NCBI RefSeq assembly: GCF_000262245.1
Contig: NZ_AJSX01000007.1
Location: forward strand, 62,001-126,000
Direction: 5' to 3'
Length of the DNA: 64,000 nt
Source of the DNA: Pasteurella bettyae CCUG 2042
Lineage (GTDB): Bacteria; Pseudomonadota; Gammaproteobacteria; Enterobacterales; Pasteurellaceae
The notes under the pieces are model-generated. The model searched no databases. It was not told the DNA's origin and was given only the letters and a program-made list of their open reading frames with translations. Below, piece by piece: positions 25,542 through 37,022 of this stretch (its first letter is position 1; each line of letters begins with the position of its first letter). The position numbers and the translations under genes are program-made.

Positions 25542-25661
25542 TAATTATAGATTAGCCTCTTGAAATTACTAAAATTAACACCATTTTATGGTAAGCCTTG
25601 CATGGTAACTATACTGAATATCTAACGATTTTATTGACGACTTTATGAAGGATGATTTTCT

Positions 25662-26525
25662 ATGATGAGAATTCTTTTATTTTTAGCAACGAATATGGCG
25701 GTATTGGTTGTTTTTAATATTATTTTAAGCTTAACAGGAATACAAAGCCGAGATGCCATGGGATTACTCATTATGGCTGGTTTATTTGGTTTTACAGGAT
25801 CAATTATTTCATTGTTAATGTCAAAACGTTCAGCACTTGCTGCAACAGGGGCTGAAATTATTACTACTCCACAAAATGATGTAGAGCGTTGGTTAGTGCA
25901 AACTGTTCATTCACAAGCACAAAAAGCAGGCTTACCTAACCCTGAGGTTGCAATTTATCATTCAAATGATGTGAATGCTTTTGCTACAGGACCAAGTAAA
26001 ACGAATGCTTTAGTGGCTGTGAGCACAGCACTATTAAACAATATGACTCGTGATGAAGCTGAAGGGGTATTAGCCCATGAGGTGAGTCATATAAAAAATG
26101 GTGATATGGTCACCATGACCTTATTACAAGGTGTATTAAATACCTTTGTTATTTTTGCAGCACGTATGATCGCCAAAGTGGCATCAAGTAGCCGTGATGG
26201 AGAAAGCAATACGGGGATGTACTATACCGTATCAATGGTACTTGAATTAGTATTTGGTTTCTTAGCAAGCATGATTGCAATGTGGTTCTCAAGATTTCGT
26301 GAATTCCGTGCGGATGCAGGTTCTGCACAATTAGTCGGTAAACAAAAAATGATTGCAGCATTAAAACGCTTACAAACTATTCATGAGCCTCAAGAAACTG
26401 AAGGGCAATTAGCTGCATTTGCGATTAATGGTAAACGCGGTGGTTTAGCCTCATTATTCTTAAGCCATCCTCCATTAGAAAAACGTATTGAAGCATTGGA
26501 AAATGCAAGTGATTTAATGAAATAA
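25662..26525 (+). CDS. htpX: Membrane zinc metalloprotease HtpX
   Basis: HtpX (M48B) helps FtsH degrade misfolded inner-membrane proteins. The zinc motif is [13 protein letters not shown] near residue 140, with the third ligand in [15 protein letters not shown]. Two N-terminal membrane segments (residues 4-24 and 35-52) and two more near 155 and 195 are visible. At 287 residues it is normal length. Its own terminator follows. Confidence 0.96.
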   Translation: MMRILLFLATNMAVLVVFNIILSLTGIQSRDAMGLLIMAGLFGFTGSIISLLMSKRSALAATGAEIITTPQNDVERWLVQTVHSQAQKAGLPNPEVAIYHSNDVNAFATGPSKTNALVAVSTALLNNMTRDEAEGVLAHEVSHIKNGDMVTMTLLQGVLNTFVIFAARMIAKVASSSRDGESNTGMYYTVSMVLELVFGFLASMIAMWFSRFREFRADAGSAQLVGKQKMIAALKRLQTIHEPQETEGQLAAFAINGKRGGLASLFLSHPPLEKRIEALENASDLMK

Positions 26526-26534
26526 ATTGTATAG

Positions 26535-26559
26535 AAAAGGTACTGTAAAGTACCTTTTT
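26535..26559 (+). terminator. htpX terminator
   Basis: AAAAGGTAC and GTACCTTTT form a stem followed by a T run. The remaining bases to 26700 are AT-rich without visible features. Confidence 0.8.
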
Positions 26560-26700
26560 ATTTTTTATCATATGATATTCATCATCGTTCATTTCCTTGA
26601 TCTATCACTAATTAAATTCATTTAATTCGATTTGTTAGTTTATTTTATTAATAAAAACCTTTACTCTTTACTTCTAAAAAAAGCTCAATTGGAATAGACA

Positions 26701-27261
26701 ATGGAACATACATTAGAAGATATTATTCGTATTTTTAATCAATGTTTTGAACAAGAATATAATACAAAATTGGAAAAAGGGGGCGAGTACCCAATTTATT
26801 TACCTGCATTCTTAGATGAAAATGGGACTAAAAGTGAACGATCATACAATGTAATTTATTTTGCTCGTGAATTTTATAGTAGTGCACTGCATGAAATTTC
26901 TCACTGGTTAGTCGCAGGTACTGAGCGTCGTAAATTAGAAGACTTTGGTTATTGGTATGAGCCTGATGGTCGTTCTACAGAACGACAACGAGAATTTGAA
27001 CAAGTAGAAGTCAAACCACAGGCTATAGAATGGGTATTAGCCACCGCAGCAGGCTTTCGTTATTTTGCCAGTTCAGATAATTTAAATGGTAATCCAGGTG
27101 ATACGCAACCTTTTAAACATGCGGTATATGAACAAGTAAAAGTTTATGCGCAACGTGGTTATTTGCCAAAACGAGCAGAAAAATTGCGTAAAGCACTTAC
27201 TCATTTCTATGGTACAGAAGATAAAATTGATTTAGAGAAGTTTGATGTGACAAAAATTTAA
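26701..27261 (+). CDS. epmC: Elongation factor P hydroxylase EpmC
   Basis: EpmC (YfcM) hydroxylates the beta-lysyl-lysine of EF-P. The 186-residue protein shows the metal-binding ALHEISHWLVAGTERR near residue 65 and the family segments DFGYWYEPDGRSTERQREFE and VKPQAIEWVLATAAGFRYFA. It is monocistronic, flanked by the htpX terminator and an inverted uptake-signal pair. The partner genes epmA and epmB are not in the window. Confidence 0.92.
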   Translation: MEHTLEDIIRIFNQCFEQEYNTKLEKGGEYPIYLPAFLDENGTKSERSYNVIYFAREFYSSALHEISHWLVAGTERRKLEDFGYWYEPDGRSTERQREFEQVEVKPQAIEWVLATAAGFRYFASSDNLNGNPGDTQPFKHAVYEQVKVYAQRGYLPKRAEKLRKALTHFYGTEDKIDLEKFDVTKI

Positions 27262-27288
27262 TTAGGTTAATTTTTTGCGTTAATGATA

Positions 27289-27323
27289 AAGTGCGGTAAA
27301 TTTTTTGAAATTTAACCGCACTT
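27289..27323. terminator. Inverted uptake-signal pair between epmC and trpA
   Basis: AAGTGCGGT (27289-27297) and ACCGCACTT (27315-27323) form an extended AT-flanked stem between convergent genes and can terminate both. Confidence 0.75.
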
Positions 27324-27336
27324 TATTTTTATAATG

Positions 27337-28143
27337 TTATTTCGTCGCCATTTTCATGCGATGAACAAAGTCCGCTAATTCGGCTAAGCATCGCTGATGG
27401 TCCTCTAAATTTTGTTCTATAATTTTGACAATTGCAGAACCAGAAATAGCACCAGCAGCACCTAGTGCAATGGCTTCTTTTACTTGTTCAGGTGTTGCAA
27501 TACCAAAACCTTGTAATATAGGTGGGGCATTATGTTGTTTTAGTTGGTCAACAAGAGTATCTAAGTTTGTTGCATATGCTTGGTTGTCTGCACTGGTTAC
27601 GCCAGCTCGAGAAACTAAATAAGTATAGCCTTGGCTATTTTCAGCGACACCTTGCACTATTTTAGCACTTGCATTTGGTGGACAAATAAATACGGGTTGA
27701 ATGCCATGTTTTTTAGCTGATTCACAATATTTCTCTTTTGCAAGTAATGGGATATCAGCCACTAAAACTGCATCTACACCTATATCTTTACAACGTTTAT
27801 AGAAATTATCTAATCCTTTGGCAAAAATTAAGTTGGCACAAAGTAACAAACTAATCGGAATATCAGGATATTTATTTCTGATTTTTTCTAATAGCTTGAA
27901 GCTGTCTTCAGTGCTATGACCTGCACTTAAGGCTCGATTATTAGCGGCTTGAATCACAGGACCATCTAATAACGGATCTGAAAAAGGGAAGCCAAGTTCT
28001 AGAGCATCCGCACCGTTATCTACTAATGTGCAGATAATTTCAAAAGAACGTTCAAAAGTAGGATCACATAATGTTACAAAAGGAACAAAGGCACCTTCTT
28101 TCTTGTTTGCAAGTGCGGCAAATTTAGTATCAAAACGACTCAT
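27337..28143 (-). CDS. trpA: Tryptophan synthase alpha chain
   Basis: TrpA cleaves indole-glycerol phosphate to indole and glyceraldehyde 3-phosphate. This 268-residue TIM barrel has [19 protein letters not shown] with the catalytic Asp, [10 protein letters not shown], and the phosphate-binding [10 protein letters not shown] and [10 protein letters not shown]. Its ATG overlaps the trpB stop as TAATG, so the two subunits are translationally coupled. Confidence 0.97.
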   Translation of the reverse strand: MSRFDTKFAALANKKEGAFVPFVTLCDPTFERSFEIICTLVDNGADALELGFPFSDPLLDGPVIQAANNRALSAGHSTEDSFKLLEKIRNKYPDIPISLLLCANLIFAKGLDNFYKRCKDIGVDAVLVADIPLLAKEKYCESAKKHGIQPVFICPPNASAKIVQGVAENSQGYTYLVSRAGVTSADNQAYATNLDTLVDQLKQHNAPPILQGFGIATPEQVKEAIALGAAGAISGSAIVKIIEQNLEDHQRCLAELADFVHRMKMATK

Positions 28144-29354
28144 TATTGCATTCCCTTTTCTGTTAAAATTTTATCTACGGTGAAAATATCTTTATCTCCA
28201 CGACCAGATAAGTTCACCACAAGAATTTGTTCTTTATTTGGATCTTGCTTAATCATTTTTAATGCGTAAGCAAGAGCATGAGAGCTTTCTAATGCAGGAA
28301 TAATGCCTTCATGTTTGGCTAATTGTTGGAATGCATCTAATGCTTCATCATCAGTAATGGAAGGATATTCTGCTCGTCCAATACTTTGTAAATATGCATG
28401 TTGTGGGCCAACAGAAGGGAAGTCAAGGCCTGCTGAGATACTATAAGATTCCTCTACTTGCCCATCTTTGGTTTGCATAAGCGGGGAAACCATACCAAGA
28501 TAGATACCGACTTTTGCATTACCTAAAGGCGCACCATGTTCTCCCGTTTCAATTCCTTTACCCGCAGGTTCAACACCAATTAAACGTACTGAAGGTTCAT
28601 TAATAAAATCTGTAAACATACCAATAGCATTTGAACCACCACCTACAGCAGCAATGACCGCATCAGGTAAACGTCCTTCTTTTTCTTTTAATTGACGCTT
28701 GGTTTCTTCACCAATCATTTTTTGGAATTCACGGACAATAGTTGGAAATGGATGAGGGCCTGCTGCAGTACCTAGTAGATAATGCGTATTTTCGTAGTTT
28801 GCAGACCAGTCACGCATTGCCTCACAACAGGCATCTTTTAATGAACAAGAACCTTTTTGTACGGAAATGACTTCAGCTCCCATCAAACGCATACGGAATA
28901 CATTTGGTGATTGACGTTCAACATCTTTGGCTCCCATATAGACACGGCAAGGCATATCAAGCATTGCACAAGCCAGAGCTGTAGCAACACCATGCTGACC
29001 TGCACCAGTTTCAGCAATAATACGGGTTTTTCCCATACGTTTTGCCAATAGAATTTGACCTAATACTTGGTTAGTTTTATGTGCACCACCATGTAATAAA
29101 TCTTCACGTTTCAGATAAAGTTTAGTTTTTGTATTTTTGGTAAGATTACGACAAAGAGTGAGTGCTGTAGGGCGACCTGCGTAATTTTTGAGTAAATCTT
29201 GAAATTTTTTTTGAAATTCAGGATCATCTTTAGCTTCAACAAAAGCTTTTTCTAATTGTTGGAGTACAGGGACGAGAATTTCGGGTACGTACATCCCGCC
29301 AAATTCGCCAAAGTAGGGGTTCAAAATTGTATCTGTCATGTAAAACTTCCTCAA
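28143..29354 (-). CDS. trpB: Tryptophan synthase beta chain
   Basis: TrpB condenses indole and serine to tryptophan with PLP. The PLP lysine is in [12 protein letters not shown], with the substrate loop ETGAGQHG and the phosphate-binding GGGSNAIGM. The 403-residue reading starts at 29354 ([20 protein letters not shown]). A start at MTDTIL (29339) would give the usual length and should be considered. It forms trpBA, with a TrpR-like operator upstream. Confidence 0.97.
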   Translation of the reverse strand: MRKFYMTDTILNPYFGEFGGMYVPEILVPVLQQLEKAFVEAKDDPEFQKKFQDLLKNYAGRPTALTLCRNLTKNTKTKLYLKREDLLHGGAHKTNQVLGQILLAKRMGKTRIIAETGAGQHGVATALACAMLDMPCRVYMGAKDVERQSPNVFRMRLMGAEVISVQKGSCSLKDACCEAMRDWSANYENTHYLLGTAAGPHPFPTIVREFQKMIGEETKRQLKEKEGRLPDAVIAAVGGGSNAIGMFTDFINEPSVRLIGVEPAGKGIETGEHGAPLGNAKVGIYLGMVSPLMQTKDGQVEESYSISAGLDFPSVGPQHAYLQSIGRAEYPSITDDEALDAFQQLAKHEGIIPALESSHALAYALKMIKQDPNKEQILVVNLSGRGDKDIFTVDKILTEKGMQ

Positions 29355-29381
29355 AGTAATATGAATATCTTATAAATACAT

Positions 29382-29397
29382 ACTATTACACTAGTAC
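29382..29397 (-). promoter_or_regulatory. Putative TrpR operator upstream of trpB
   Basis: ACTATTACACTAGTAC differs by one base from ACTATTAAACTAGTAC in front of trpE, and both contain the TrpR half-site GTACTAGT. It lies about 30 bases before trpB, so trpBA probably has its own TrpR-repressed promoter. Confidence 0.65.
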
Positions 29398-29488
29398 AAT
29401 ACATGTAAAGTTATTTTTGTAAAATTTATGATTAATAAATTATTTTTAAAAATAAAATAAGGTATATAAATACGACCTGATAAAAGAT

Positions 29489-30912
29489 TTAGAAATCAAT
29501 AATATCTTTAAACACGGCAACCAGCTTTTGATGATCTTTAATGCCTGCTGTCGTTTCTATACCTGAGTTTAGATCAATACCACTACAATGTTGTTCAAGT
29601 GCTTGTTTTATATTACTCGGATTGATACCGCCCGCTAATAAAATGTGTTGTTTTAATTTCCTTGGAATTTTAGACCAATCAAAACTTACACCCGTGCCGC
29701 CTTGTTGTGAACCTTGTTTGCTGTCTAGTAGATAGCGATCCACGGCAGAAATTTTTGAAATTTTCACCGCACTTTTATCATGAATATCTATTGAAATGGC
29801 TTTCCAGATTTGAATTTGTTTAGGTAATTGAGTGCGAAGTAGACTAATAAATTCAGCATTTTCTGAACCATGTAATTGCACTGCATATAAGTTTAATTGA
29901 CTAGCAATTTTTACAATAAAGTCAATTTCTTGATTTTGGAAAACACCGACAAAACGTAGTGGTGCCGTAGTTACGAGTTCTTGTGCTTGACGTAAAGATA
30001 CACAACGTTTTGAATTCTCAACAAAAATTAAACCACCATATAGAGAACCATTGTCATATACAGCTTGAACATCTTGAGCACGGGTTAAACCGCAGACTTT
30101 ATTTTCACCAAAAATAATAGAACGAATGGCATTATTTAAATCATCACTACTCATTAAGCTACTACCAATGAGAAATGCATGTACATAGGGTTTAAGTTGT
30201 TGGACTTCTTTATGAGAATAAATACCTGATTCACTGATAATAATACGGTCAGTTGGAATTTGTGTCGCTAGTGGTGGAGTGCGGTTAAGATCAACAGTTA
30301 AATCATGAAGATTACGATTATTTATTCCTATGACTTTTGCTCCAAGTGCGATAGCACGCTCAAGTTCAGCTTGATTTGAAGTTTCTGTTAATACCCCCAT
30401 GCCTAATTCATGAGCAAGTTTTGCAAGGGTCAGGTAAGATTCATCATTAAGCACTGAAAGCATTAATAAAATGGCATCAGCTTGATAATAACGAGCTAAA
30501 TAGACTTGATATTCACTAATCATGAAGTCTTTACATAAAACAGGTTGAGAGACAATATCACGTACTTGTTTAATATAATTAAAATCACCTTGGAAGTATT
30601 TTTCATCGGTGAGTACTGAAATTGCCGTAGCATAATTTTTATAGACACGGGCGATTTCAGATAAGTTAAATTGCTCACGAATTAAACCTTTTGAAGGAGA
30701 AGCTTTTTTACACTCTAAAATAAATGCGGGGCGTTGATGCGTTCCTTTACTTAACGCATCATAAAAACTGCGGTCAGATTGGGTAATTTTATGGCTAAAT
30801 TCGCTGAGTGGAAATTCCGCTTTTTTTCTTTTATCCAAAGTGCTTTATCTAACACAATATTTTGCAGAACGGTTGCACCTTCAATTGGTTTACTAAAATC
30901 TTGTTTAATCAT
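29489..30912 (-). pseudogene. trpC: TrpC-TrpF bifunctional enzyme, frameshifted near its start
   Basis: The gene encodes indole-glycerol-phosphate synthase fused to phosphoribosylanthranilate isomerase. The TrpC half shows [15 protein letters not shown] and [16 protein letters not shown], and the TrpF half (from residue 255) [14 protein letters not shown]. Translation from the ATG at 30912 (MIKQDFSKPIEGATVLQNIV) reads to ALWIKEKK and then leaves frame at a run of seven A (30821-30827). Eight A would restore about 474 residues. The downstream frame alone has only a TTG start at 30838. Either a real mutation, a slippage-tolerant tract or a sequencing error. Confidence 0.85.
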
Positions 30913-31013
30913 TGTTCTATCTTCTTATTGTTGGGAAGGGTTATTGTCAGCCCACATAAATCTAAAATAATTTTTAGACAGTCACTAAAACTGTCTCAAT
31001 AAATCATTATTAA

Positions 31014-32015
31014 TTAATAGGTTGTTAATTTCTGCAAGGTTGCAAAGGCTTTGCCACTTGCTAATTGATTTAGCACGTCTTGAACATTTTGTTTTAAATT
31101 ATCATGACCAAATAAACGCAATAATAAAGCCGTATTTGCCGCAATAGCATTATTGTGAGCAGGTTTGCCTCTGCCTTGTAAAATCTCGGTCAGAATATGT
31201 GCATTTTCAGTAGGCTCACCACCACAGAGATCTTCAATTTTTTGTGTAGGTAAACCAAAATCTTGTGGCGTAAGTGTATAGTACTCAATTTTTCCCTCTT
31301 TGATTTCTGCAACTTGAGTGCTTCCATGTAAAGCCACTTCATCTAAACCTGCTCCATGTACTACAAAACTATGCTTTTGACCCAGTGAAAGTGCAAGTTG
31401 AGCATAAAGTGGAATTAATTCAGATGAATATACGCCAAGTAATTGATGTGAAGGGCGAGCAGGATTAATTAATGGCCCTAATATATTAAATAAGGTATGT
31501 GTTTTTAACGCACTTCGGACAGCGCCAACAAATCGAAAACCAGGGTGATATTGTTGAGCAAAGATAAAACAAATACCAGTTTCATCTAGTGCTTGACGAG
31601 CTATTTCACTAGGCATATTAATATTCACTTCGAGAGCGGTTAACACATCACTGGCTCCGGTTTTACTAGACACACTACGGTTACCATGTTTTGCGACTTT
31701 AACTCCCATAGAAGCAGCAACAATGGCACTTGCTGTAGAGATATTAATAGTATGATGACCATCGCCACCAGTTCCAACAATATCTGCAAAGGGATAATTT
31801 GGACGAGGAAAAGGTTGTGCATTATTTAATGCTGCATTGACAGCACCTTGAACTTCTTCGGGCGTTTCACCACGAATTTTCAAAGCGATTAATAATGCAC
31901 TAATTTGCTCATTACTAAACTGACCTTGCATAATTTGATTAAATAAAAATTCGCTTTCGCCAACAGAAAGAGGTTGTGATTGATAGAGTTTTTCGAGTAA
32001 TCCAGCGGTTTGCAT
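31014..32015 (-). CDS. trpD: Anthranilate phosphoribosyltransferase
   Basis: TrpD transfers phosphoribose from PRPP to anthranilate. The 333-residue protein shows ADIVGTGGDGHHTINISTAS (PRPP binding), KHGNRSVSSKTGASDVL and GLDEVALHGST. The ATG at 32015 (MQTAGLLEKLYQ) has AAGGA nine bases upstream and is preferred to 32051, which adds 12 unrelated residues. It lies between the tautomerase-like gene and trpC. Confidence 0.96.
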   Translation of the reverse strand: MQTAGLLEKLYQSQPLSVGESEFLFNQIMQGQFSNEQISALLIALKIRGETPEEVQGAVNAALNNAQPFPRPNYPFADIVGTGGDGHHTINISTASAIVAASMGVKVAKHGNRSVSSKTGASDVLTALEVNINMPSEIARQALDETGICFIFAQQYHPGFRFVGAVRSALKTHTLFNILGPLINPARPSHQLLGVYSSELIPLYAQLALSLGQKHSFVVHGAGLDEVALHGSTQVAEIKEGKIEYYTLTPQDFGLPTQKIEDLCGGEPTENAHILTEILQGRGKPAHNNAIAANTALLLRLFGHDNLKQNVQDVLNQLASGKAFATLQKLTTY

Positions 32016-32076
32016 AATATATTCCTTTGTATTTTTTATTAGCGACACCAAAAGTGCGGTTATATTTTTAAAAATT

Positions 32077-33053
<977 letters not shown>

Positions 33054-33064
33054 ACTCTTTCTCC

Positions 33065-34609
33065 TTATTTAGCTTGTGTATTAATTTGAGAAATTGCGGT
33101 AAGCACTGCAGCTGCTTTATGACGAGTTTCATCAGCTTCCATTTGTGGATCAGAATCTAATACTTCACCACAACCAGCTTGAATATAGGCAATACCATTT
33201 TGAACAAAGGCTGAACGGATAACGATACAAGTATCAAAAGTCCCATCAGACGTGATATAACCCACCGCACCACCATAACTATGGCGTTTTTGTTGTTCAA
33301 ACTGATAGATTAATTGCATCGCTTTAATTTTAGGGGCACCAGTTAATGTATCCATATTCATACAAGCTTGGTAAGCATGTAAAGCATCAAATTCTGGACG
33401 TAATTTACCTACTACACGAGACACCAAATGCATAATATGAGAATAGCGATCTACTTGCATTAATTGGGCAACTTTTCGAGTGCCCGTTTCACAAACCCTT
33501 GCGATATCATTACGAGCTAAATCTACTAACATCAAATGTTCTGCTTGTTCTTTTTGATCTAAGCGTAATTCTAATTCTAGGCGTACATCTAGCTCTGGAT
33601 CAATATTACCATGAGCATCAAAACCTCGAGGACGAGAACCCGCAATAGGATAAATTTCTAATTGTCTTGTTTTAGCTTCGTATTTCAATGCACTTTCAGG
33701 TGATGCACCAAATAAAGTGAATTCATCATCTTGCATATAAAACATATAAGGACTGGGATTGTTATGCTTAAGTTTATCGTAGCTAGCAAGAGTGTTTGGA
33801 CAAGCTAAAGAAAAACGACGAGAAGGCACAATTTGGAATACATCACCCGCATTAATATGATGTTTTAATGCTTTTATAATATCAATAAATTGTGGATCTT
33901 CTGCGTTTGTCGAAATTTCATTACTTGCAGGTTTAATGGGAAGTACAGTATCAATATTTTTTAATTTTTGGCTAATTGAAAGTGCTATTTTAGCAACTTC
34001 CACCTGTTCTTCTTGGGCAAAACAGAAACTTTTTAATGTGGCTTGTTGCGTTTGGTGATTGATGCTAATTAAATGTTCGGCTAGATAGAAACTATAATCA
34101 GGGCAGTTAATACCATCTGATTTTAGTTCAATATCTTGCATTGGAATAAAATTGGCTATTAAATCATAAGTAAATAAACCGCCTAAAAAGATAGGTGAAG
34201 TGCTTAATTGATAGGTATTATTAATTACACGTAATCCATCGAAAATGGTGGCAGATTGTAATTTGCTATCTTCATCTAATTGGTTATTTAAAGGTGCAAA
34301 ATCTGCAAAAATTTCTCTAGAATTGACCGCACTTGTAGAGCTGATTTCTTGTAGTTTAGGTAAAATTGCTTGGAGAACTTGTTCACCGTTTTTATTTAAT
34401 GCTGTAAAGCAAACACGATTGGCAAAGCAAGTGATTTTTACCGCCGTATTGACAAGTAAGAGGCTTTGTAAACTATTTTTACTACCAATTTCGGCTGAGT
34501 CTAATAATAATGTATTGTTATGTGAACATAAGGTGTTAAAAATAGCGGTAGTGTCTGCATAATAAGTCACTGGTTGTGTAGTGACTGAAATAAAAGGGGT
34601 ATTTATCAT
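33065..34609 (-). CDS. trpE: Anthranilate synthase component I
   Basis: TrpE converts chorismate to anthranilate. The 514-residue protein shows the chorismate-binding core IAGSRPRGFD, LVDLARNDIARVCETG and TLTGAPKIKAMQLI, plus GGAVGYITSDG. The feedback-site region lies in the first 100 residues. First gene of trpEG-orf-DC, transcribed leftwards from a promoter overlapped by a TrpR-like operator. I see no Trp-rich leader peptide before it, so attenuation of the E. coli kind is not evident. Confidence 0.97.
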   Translation of the reverse strand: MINTPFISVTTQPVTYYADTTAIFNTLCSHNNTLLLDSAEIGSKNSLQSLLLVNTAVKITCFANRVCFTALNKNGEQVLQAILPKLQEISSTSAVNSREIFADFAPLNNQLDEDSKLQSATIFDGLRVINNTYQLSTSPIFLGGLFTYDLIANFIPMQDIELKSDGINCPDYSFYLAEHLISINHQTQQATLKSFCFAQEEQVEVAKIALSISQKLKNIDTVLPIKPASNEISTNAEDPQFIDIIKALKHHINAGDVFQIVPSRRFSLACPNTLASYDKLKHNNPSPYMFYMQDDEFTLFGASPESALKYEAKTRQLEIYPIAGSRPRGFDAHGNIDPELDVRLELELRLDQKEQAEHLMLVDLARNDIARVCETGTRKVAQLMQVDRYSHIMHLVSRVVGKLRPEFDALHAYQACMNMDTLTGAPKIKAMQLIYQFEQQKRHSYGGAVGYITSDGTFDTCIVIRSAFVQNGIAYIQAGCGEVLDSDPQMEADETRHKAAAVLTAISQINTQAK

Positions 34610-34636
34610 AATAAATCCTTTGAAAAAAACTTTTAA

Positions 34637-34668
34637 ACTATTAAACTAGTACAAGTGTATTTTGTCAA
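34637..34668 (-). promoter_or_regulatory. trpE promoter with overlapping TrpR operator
   Basis: On the minus strand TTGACA (34663-34668), a 17-base spacer and TTTAAT (34640-34645) form a good sigma-70 promoter. The operator ACTATTAAACTAGTAC (34637-34652) covers the -10, so TrpR binding would block RNA polymerase. The site differs by one base from the operator before trpB. Confidence 0.75.
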
Positions 34669-34741
34669 GGAATTATTTTAGATAAATAATATTTTTTAGT
34701 AGTTTGCTTAAGGTTCATATTTAAATAACTGCGGTAGGTTT

Positions 34742-34770
34742 TTGATAGATTTTTTAAAAGCCTGTATGAT
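34742..34770 (+). promoter_or_regulatory. Putative sohB promoter
   Basis: TTGATA (34742-34747), a 17-base spacer and TATGAT (34765-34770) lie about 40 bases before the sohB start. Confidence 0.6.
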
Positions 34771-34811
34771 AATGCTTATCACAGTCTTAATTGATAACAA
34801 GGAGATAAAAA

Positions 34812-35870
34812 GTGTGGTCTGAAATTTTTGTTGGTTATGGTATTTTCATATTAGAAATTCTTACTGTTTTATTGATAACCGCAGGTATTATTGTGGCAAT
34901 CGTTACTTTTAAACAAAATAAAAATGCTCAGTCAGGCGAGTTACAATTAACAGATTTAACTAAGACTTATCAAGATAACTCAAAAAAATTACGTCATTTT
35001 CGTTTAACTGAAGACGAATTAAAAGAGGTTGAAAAAGCACAGAAAAAGGCAGATAAAGCACAAGCTAAAGAAGAAAAAGCAAAACGCAAAAAAGGTGAAG
35101 TCGCAAAAGAAATCAAACCATGTCTTTATGTATTAGATTTTAAAGGTGATATTCATGCTTCTGAAACGAATGCATTAAGAGAAGAAATTAGTGCTATTTT
35201 AGAAGTAGCTAAGCCTGAGCAAGATGAGGTGTTATTGAGATTAGAAAGCCCTGGTGGTGTAGTGCATGGTTATGGGCTTGCTGCATCACAATTAGCACGC
35301 TTAAAACAACAAGGTATTAAATTAACAGTAGCGGTGGATAAAGTAGCTGCTAGTGGTGGTTATATGATGGCTTGTGTGGCAGATAAGATTATTTCAGCTC
35401 CATTTGCAATTATTGGGTCTGTTGGGGTAGTGGCTCAAGTGCCTAATCTTCATCGCTTATTAAAGAAACATGACGTGGATGTGGATGTGATGACTGCGGG
35501 TGAATATAAACGTACAGTAACACTATTGGGTGAAAACACGGAGAAAGGAAAACAAAAATTCCAACAAGAATTGGAAGAAACTCATGGTTTATTTAAACAA
35601 TTTGTTGCTAAAAATCGTCCTCAATTAGATGTAGAAAAAATTGCTACTGGTGAACATTGGTTTGGTCAACAAGCATTAGAATTAAATTTAGTAGATGAAA
35701 TTGCGACAAGTGATGATTTGATTTTAGAATCAATTAAGCAAAAAGATGTTATCTCAGTAAAATATCAAATTAAGAAATCGTTGATGCAAAAATTTGGTAA
35801 ACAAGCAGAAGAGAGTACTCATAATATGTTGTTAAATTGGCTAAAAAAAGATAAAAAAATGTTTATTTAA
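34812..35870 (+). CDS. sohB: Inner-membrane serine peptidase SohB
   Basis: This 352-residue S49 family peptidase is related to SppA. It has an N-terminal membrane segment (ILTVLLITAGIIVAIVTF), a charged coiled stretch from about residue 60 to 98, and a catalytic domain with LRLESPGGVVHGYG, the nucleophilic Ser in KVAASGGYMMAC and the lysine general base near GEYKRTVTLLG. It starts with GTG at 34812, behind AAGGAG. Confidence 0.93.
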   Translation: MWSEIFVGYGIFILEILTVLLITAGIIVAIVTFKQNKNAQSGELQLTDLTKTYQDNSKKLRHFRLTEDELKEVEKAQKKADKAQAKEEKAKRKKGEVAKEIKPCLYVLDFKGDIHASETNALREEISAILEVAKPEQDEVLLRLESPGGVVHGYGLAASQLARLKQQGIKLTVAVDKVAASGGYMMACVADKIISAPFAIIGSVGVVAQVPNLHRLLKKHDVDVDVMTAGEYKRTVTLLGENTEKGKQKFQQELEETHGLFKQFVAKNRPQLDVEKIATGEHWFGQQALELNLVDEIATSDDLILESIKQKDVISVKYQIKKSLMQKFGKQAEESTHNMLLNWLKKDKKMFI

Positions 35871-36095
35871 TGTTCTTTGCATTAATTTACATTAATTGAC
35901 TTTTGTAGATAAAAATAAAAATTAATTTAATCTTAAGAACTATTTTTCCATTTACTTTCAAGGCATTTACATTTAGTATAGTCAATGGAATTTATAGATG
36001 ATTTTATAATATATATGGGGTTATTTAGAATCGTATATAATATGTATAGTTTAGCAATAATCTTACTGAGATTATTAATTAAAAAGGTAAACCTA

Positions 36096-36917
36096 ATGAA
36101 ATTATCACGTCTTTTATTATCAGCTGTAGCAGCCGCAACTTTAGCCGCTTGTGGAAACTTAAGTGATGTTACAGATGAAGGTACATCTGACAATTTAGTA
36201 TGGTCAAAAGTTGATCAATCAACTTTTAATCATGATGGTAGCCAATTTGGTTCATGGCCAAACTGGGATAACGTTCGTATGATCGAACGTGGTATGAATA
36301 AAGATCAAATTCGTCATTTAATTGGTAATCCGCAATTTTCTGAAGGCCTATATGGTGTTAGAGAATTTGACTACGTATTTAACTATCGTGAAAACGGTGT
36401 TCATAAAATTTGTCAATATAAAGTATTATTTGATAAAAATATGAATGCTCAGAGCTTCTTCTGGTATCCAAATGGCTGTAATGGAAACTCATCATTTAAT
36501 TTAAGTGGCGATTTCTTATTTGATTTTGATAAAGACACTTTAACTGCTAAGGGTAAAGGCGTTGTTGATAATGTGGCTAGTCAATTAAAATCAACTGGTG
36601 CTAAAAATGTTAAAGTTGCAGGTTTTACAGATCGCCTTGGTTCTGATAAATATAATTTAGATTTATCACAACGACGTGCGGATCGTGTTAAAGCTAGATT
36701 AATTGAACAAGGTGTTGTATCACAAATTGATGCCGTTGGTTATGGTAAAGCTCAACAAGTTAAAGCTTGTAATGACGTTCCAGCAGGTAAAGAATTACAA
36801 GATTGTTTACGTCCTAATCGTCGTGTAGAAATTAGTGCTTCAGGTACAGTTTTAAAACAAGCTGAAAGTGGTGCAAAAGCAGGTACAACAGGTCCAACTC
36901 CTCTTTATCAAAAATAG
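36096..36917 (+). CDS. Lipoprotein with BamE-like and OmpA-like domains
   Basis: This 273-residue lipoprotein has a signal peptide ending in the lipobox LAAC (Cys about residue 19). A BamE/SmpA-like segment follows (RMIERGMNKDQIRHLIGNPQ, then a strand-rich stretch). A C-terminal OmpA-type peptidoglycan-binding domain follows (FDFDKDTLTAKGKGVVD, VAGFTDRLGSDKYNLDLSQR, RPNRRVEI). The ATG at 36096 gives a proper signal sequence; the longer reading from 35985 does not. It probably tethers the outer membrane to peptidoglycan. A terminator follows. Confidence 0.85.
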   Translation: MKLSRLLLSAVAAATLAACGNLSDVTDEGTSDNLVWSKVDQSTFNHDGSQFGSWPNWDNVRMIERGMNKDQIRHLIGNPQFSEGLYGVREFDYVFNYRENGVHKICQYKVLFDKNMNAQSFFWYPNGCNGNSSFNLSGDFLFDFDKDTLTAKGKGVVDNVASQLKSTGAKNVKVAGFTDRLGSDKYNLDLSQRRADRVKARLIEQGVVSQIDAVGYGKAQQVKACNDVPAGKELQDCLRPNRRVEISASGTVLKQAESGAKAGTTGPTPLYQK

Positions 36918-36935
36918 TAATTAACTAAAAGTTTA

Positions 36936-36964
36936 AAAGGCTAGTGTTTGATCTAGCCTTTTTT
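36936..36964 (+). terminator. Terminator of the OmpA-like lipoprotein gene
   Basis: AAAGGCTAG and CTAGCCTTT form a stem with an eight-base loop followed by TTTT. Confidence 0.85.
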
Positions 36965-37022
36965 ATTGTTTGAAAAATGGAAATAGGGAAGTATAAATAA
37001 TAGAATTTTATTTTTCAGTTGG

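Noticed and set aside
34610-34811. Tryptophan leader peptide and attenuator before trpE
   Set aside because: No short frame with tandem Trp codons or paired terminator/antiterminator stems is visible there; only the operator-promoter is.
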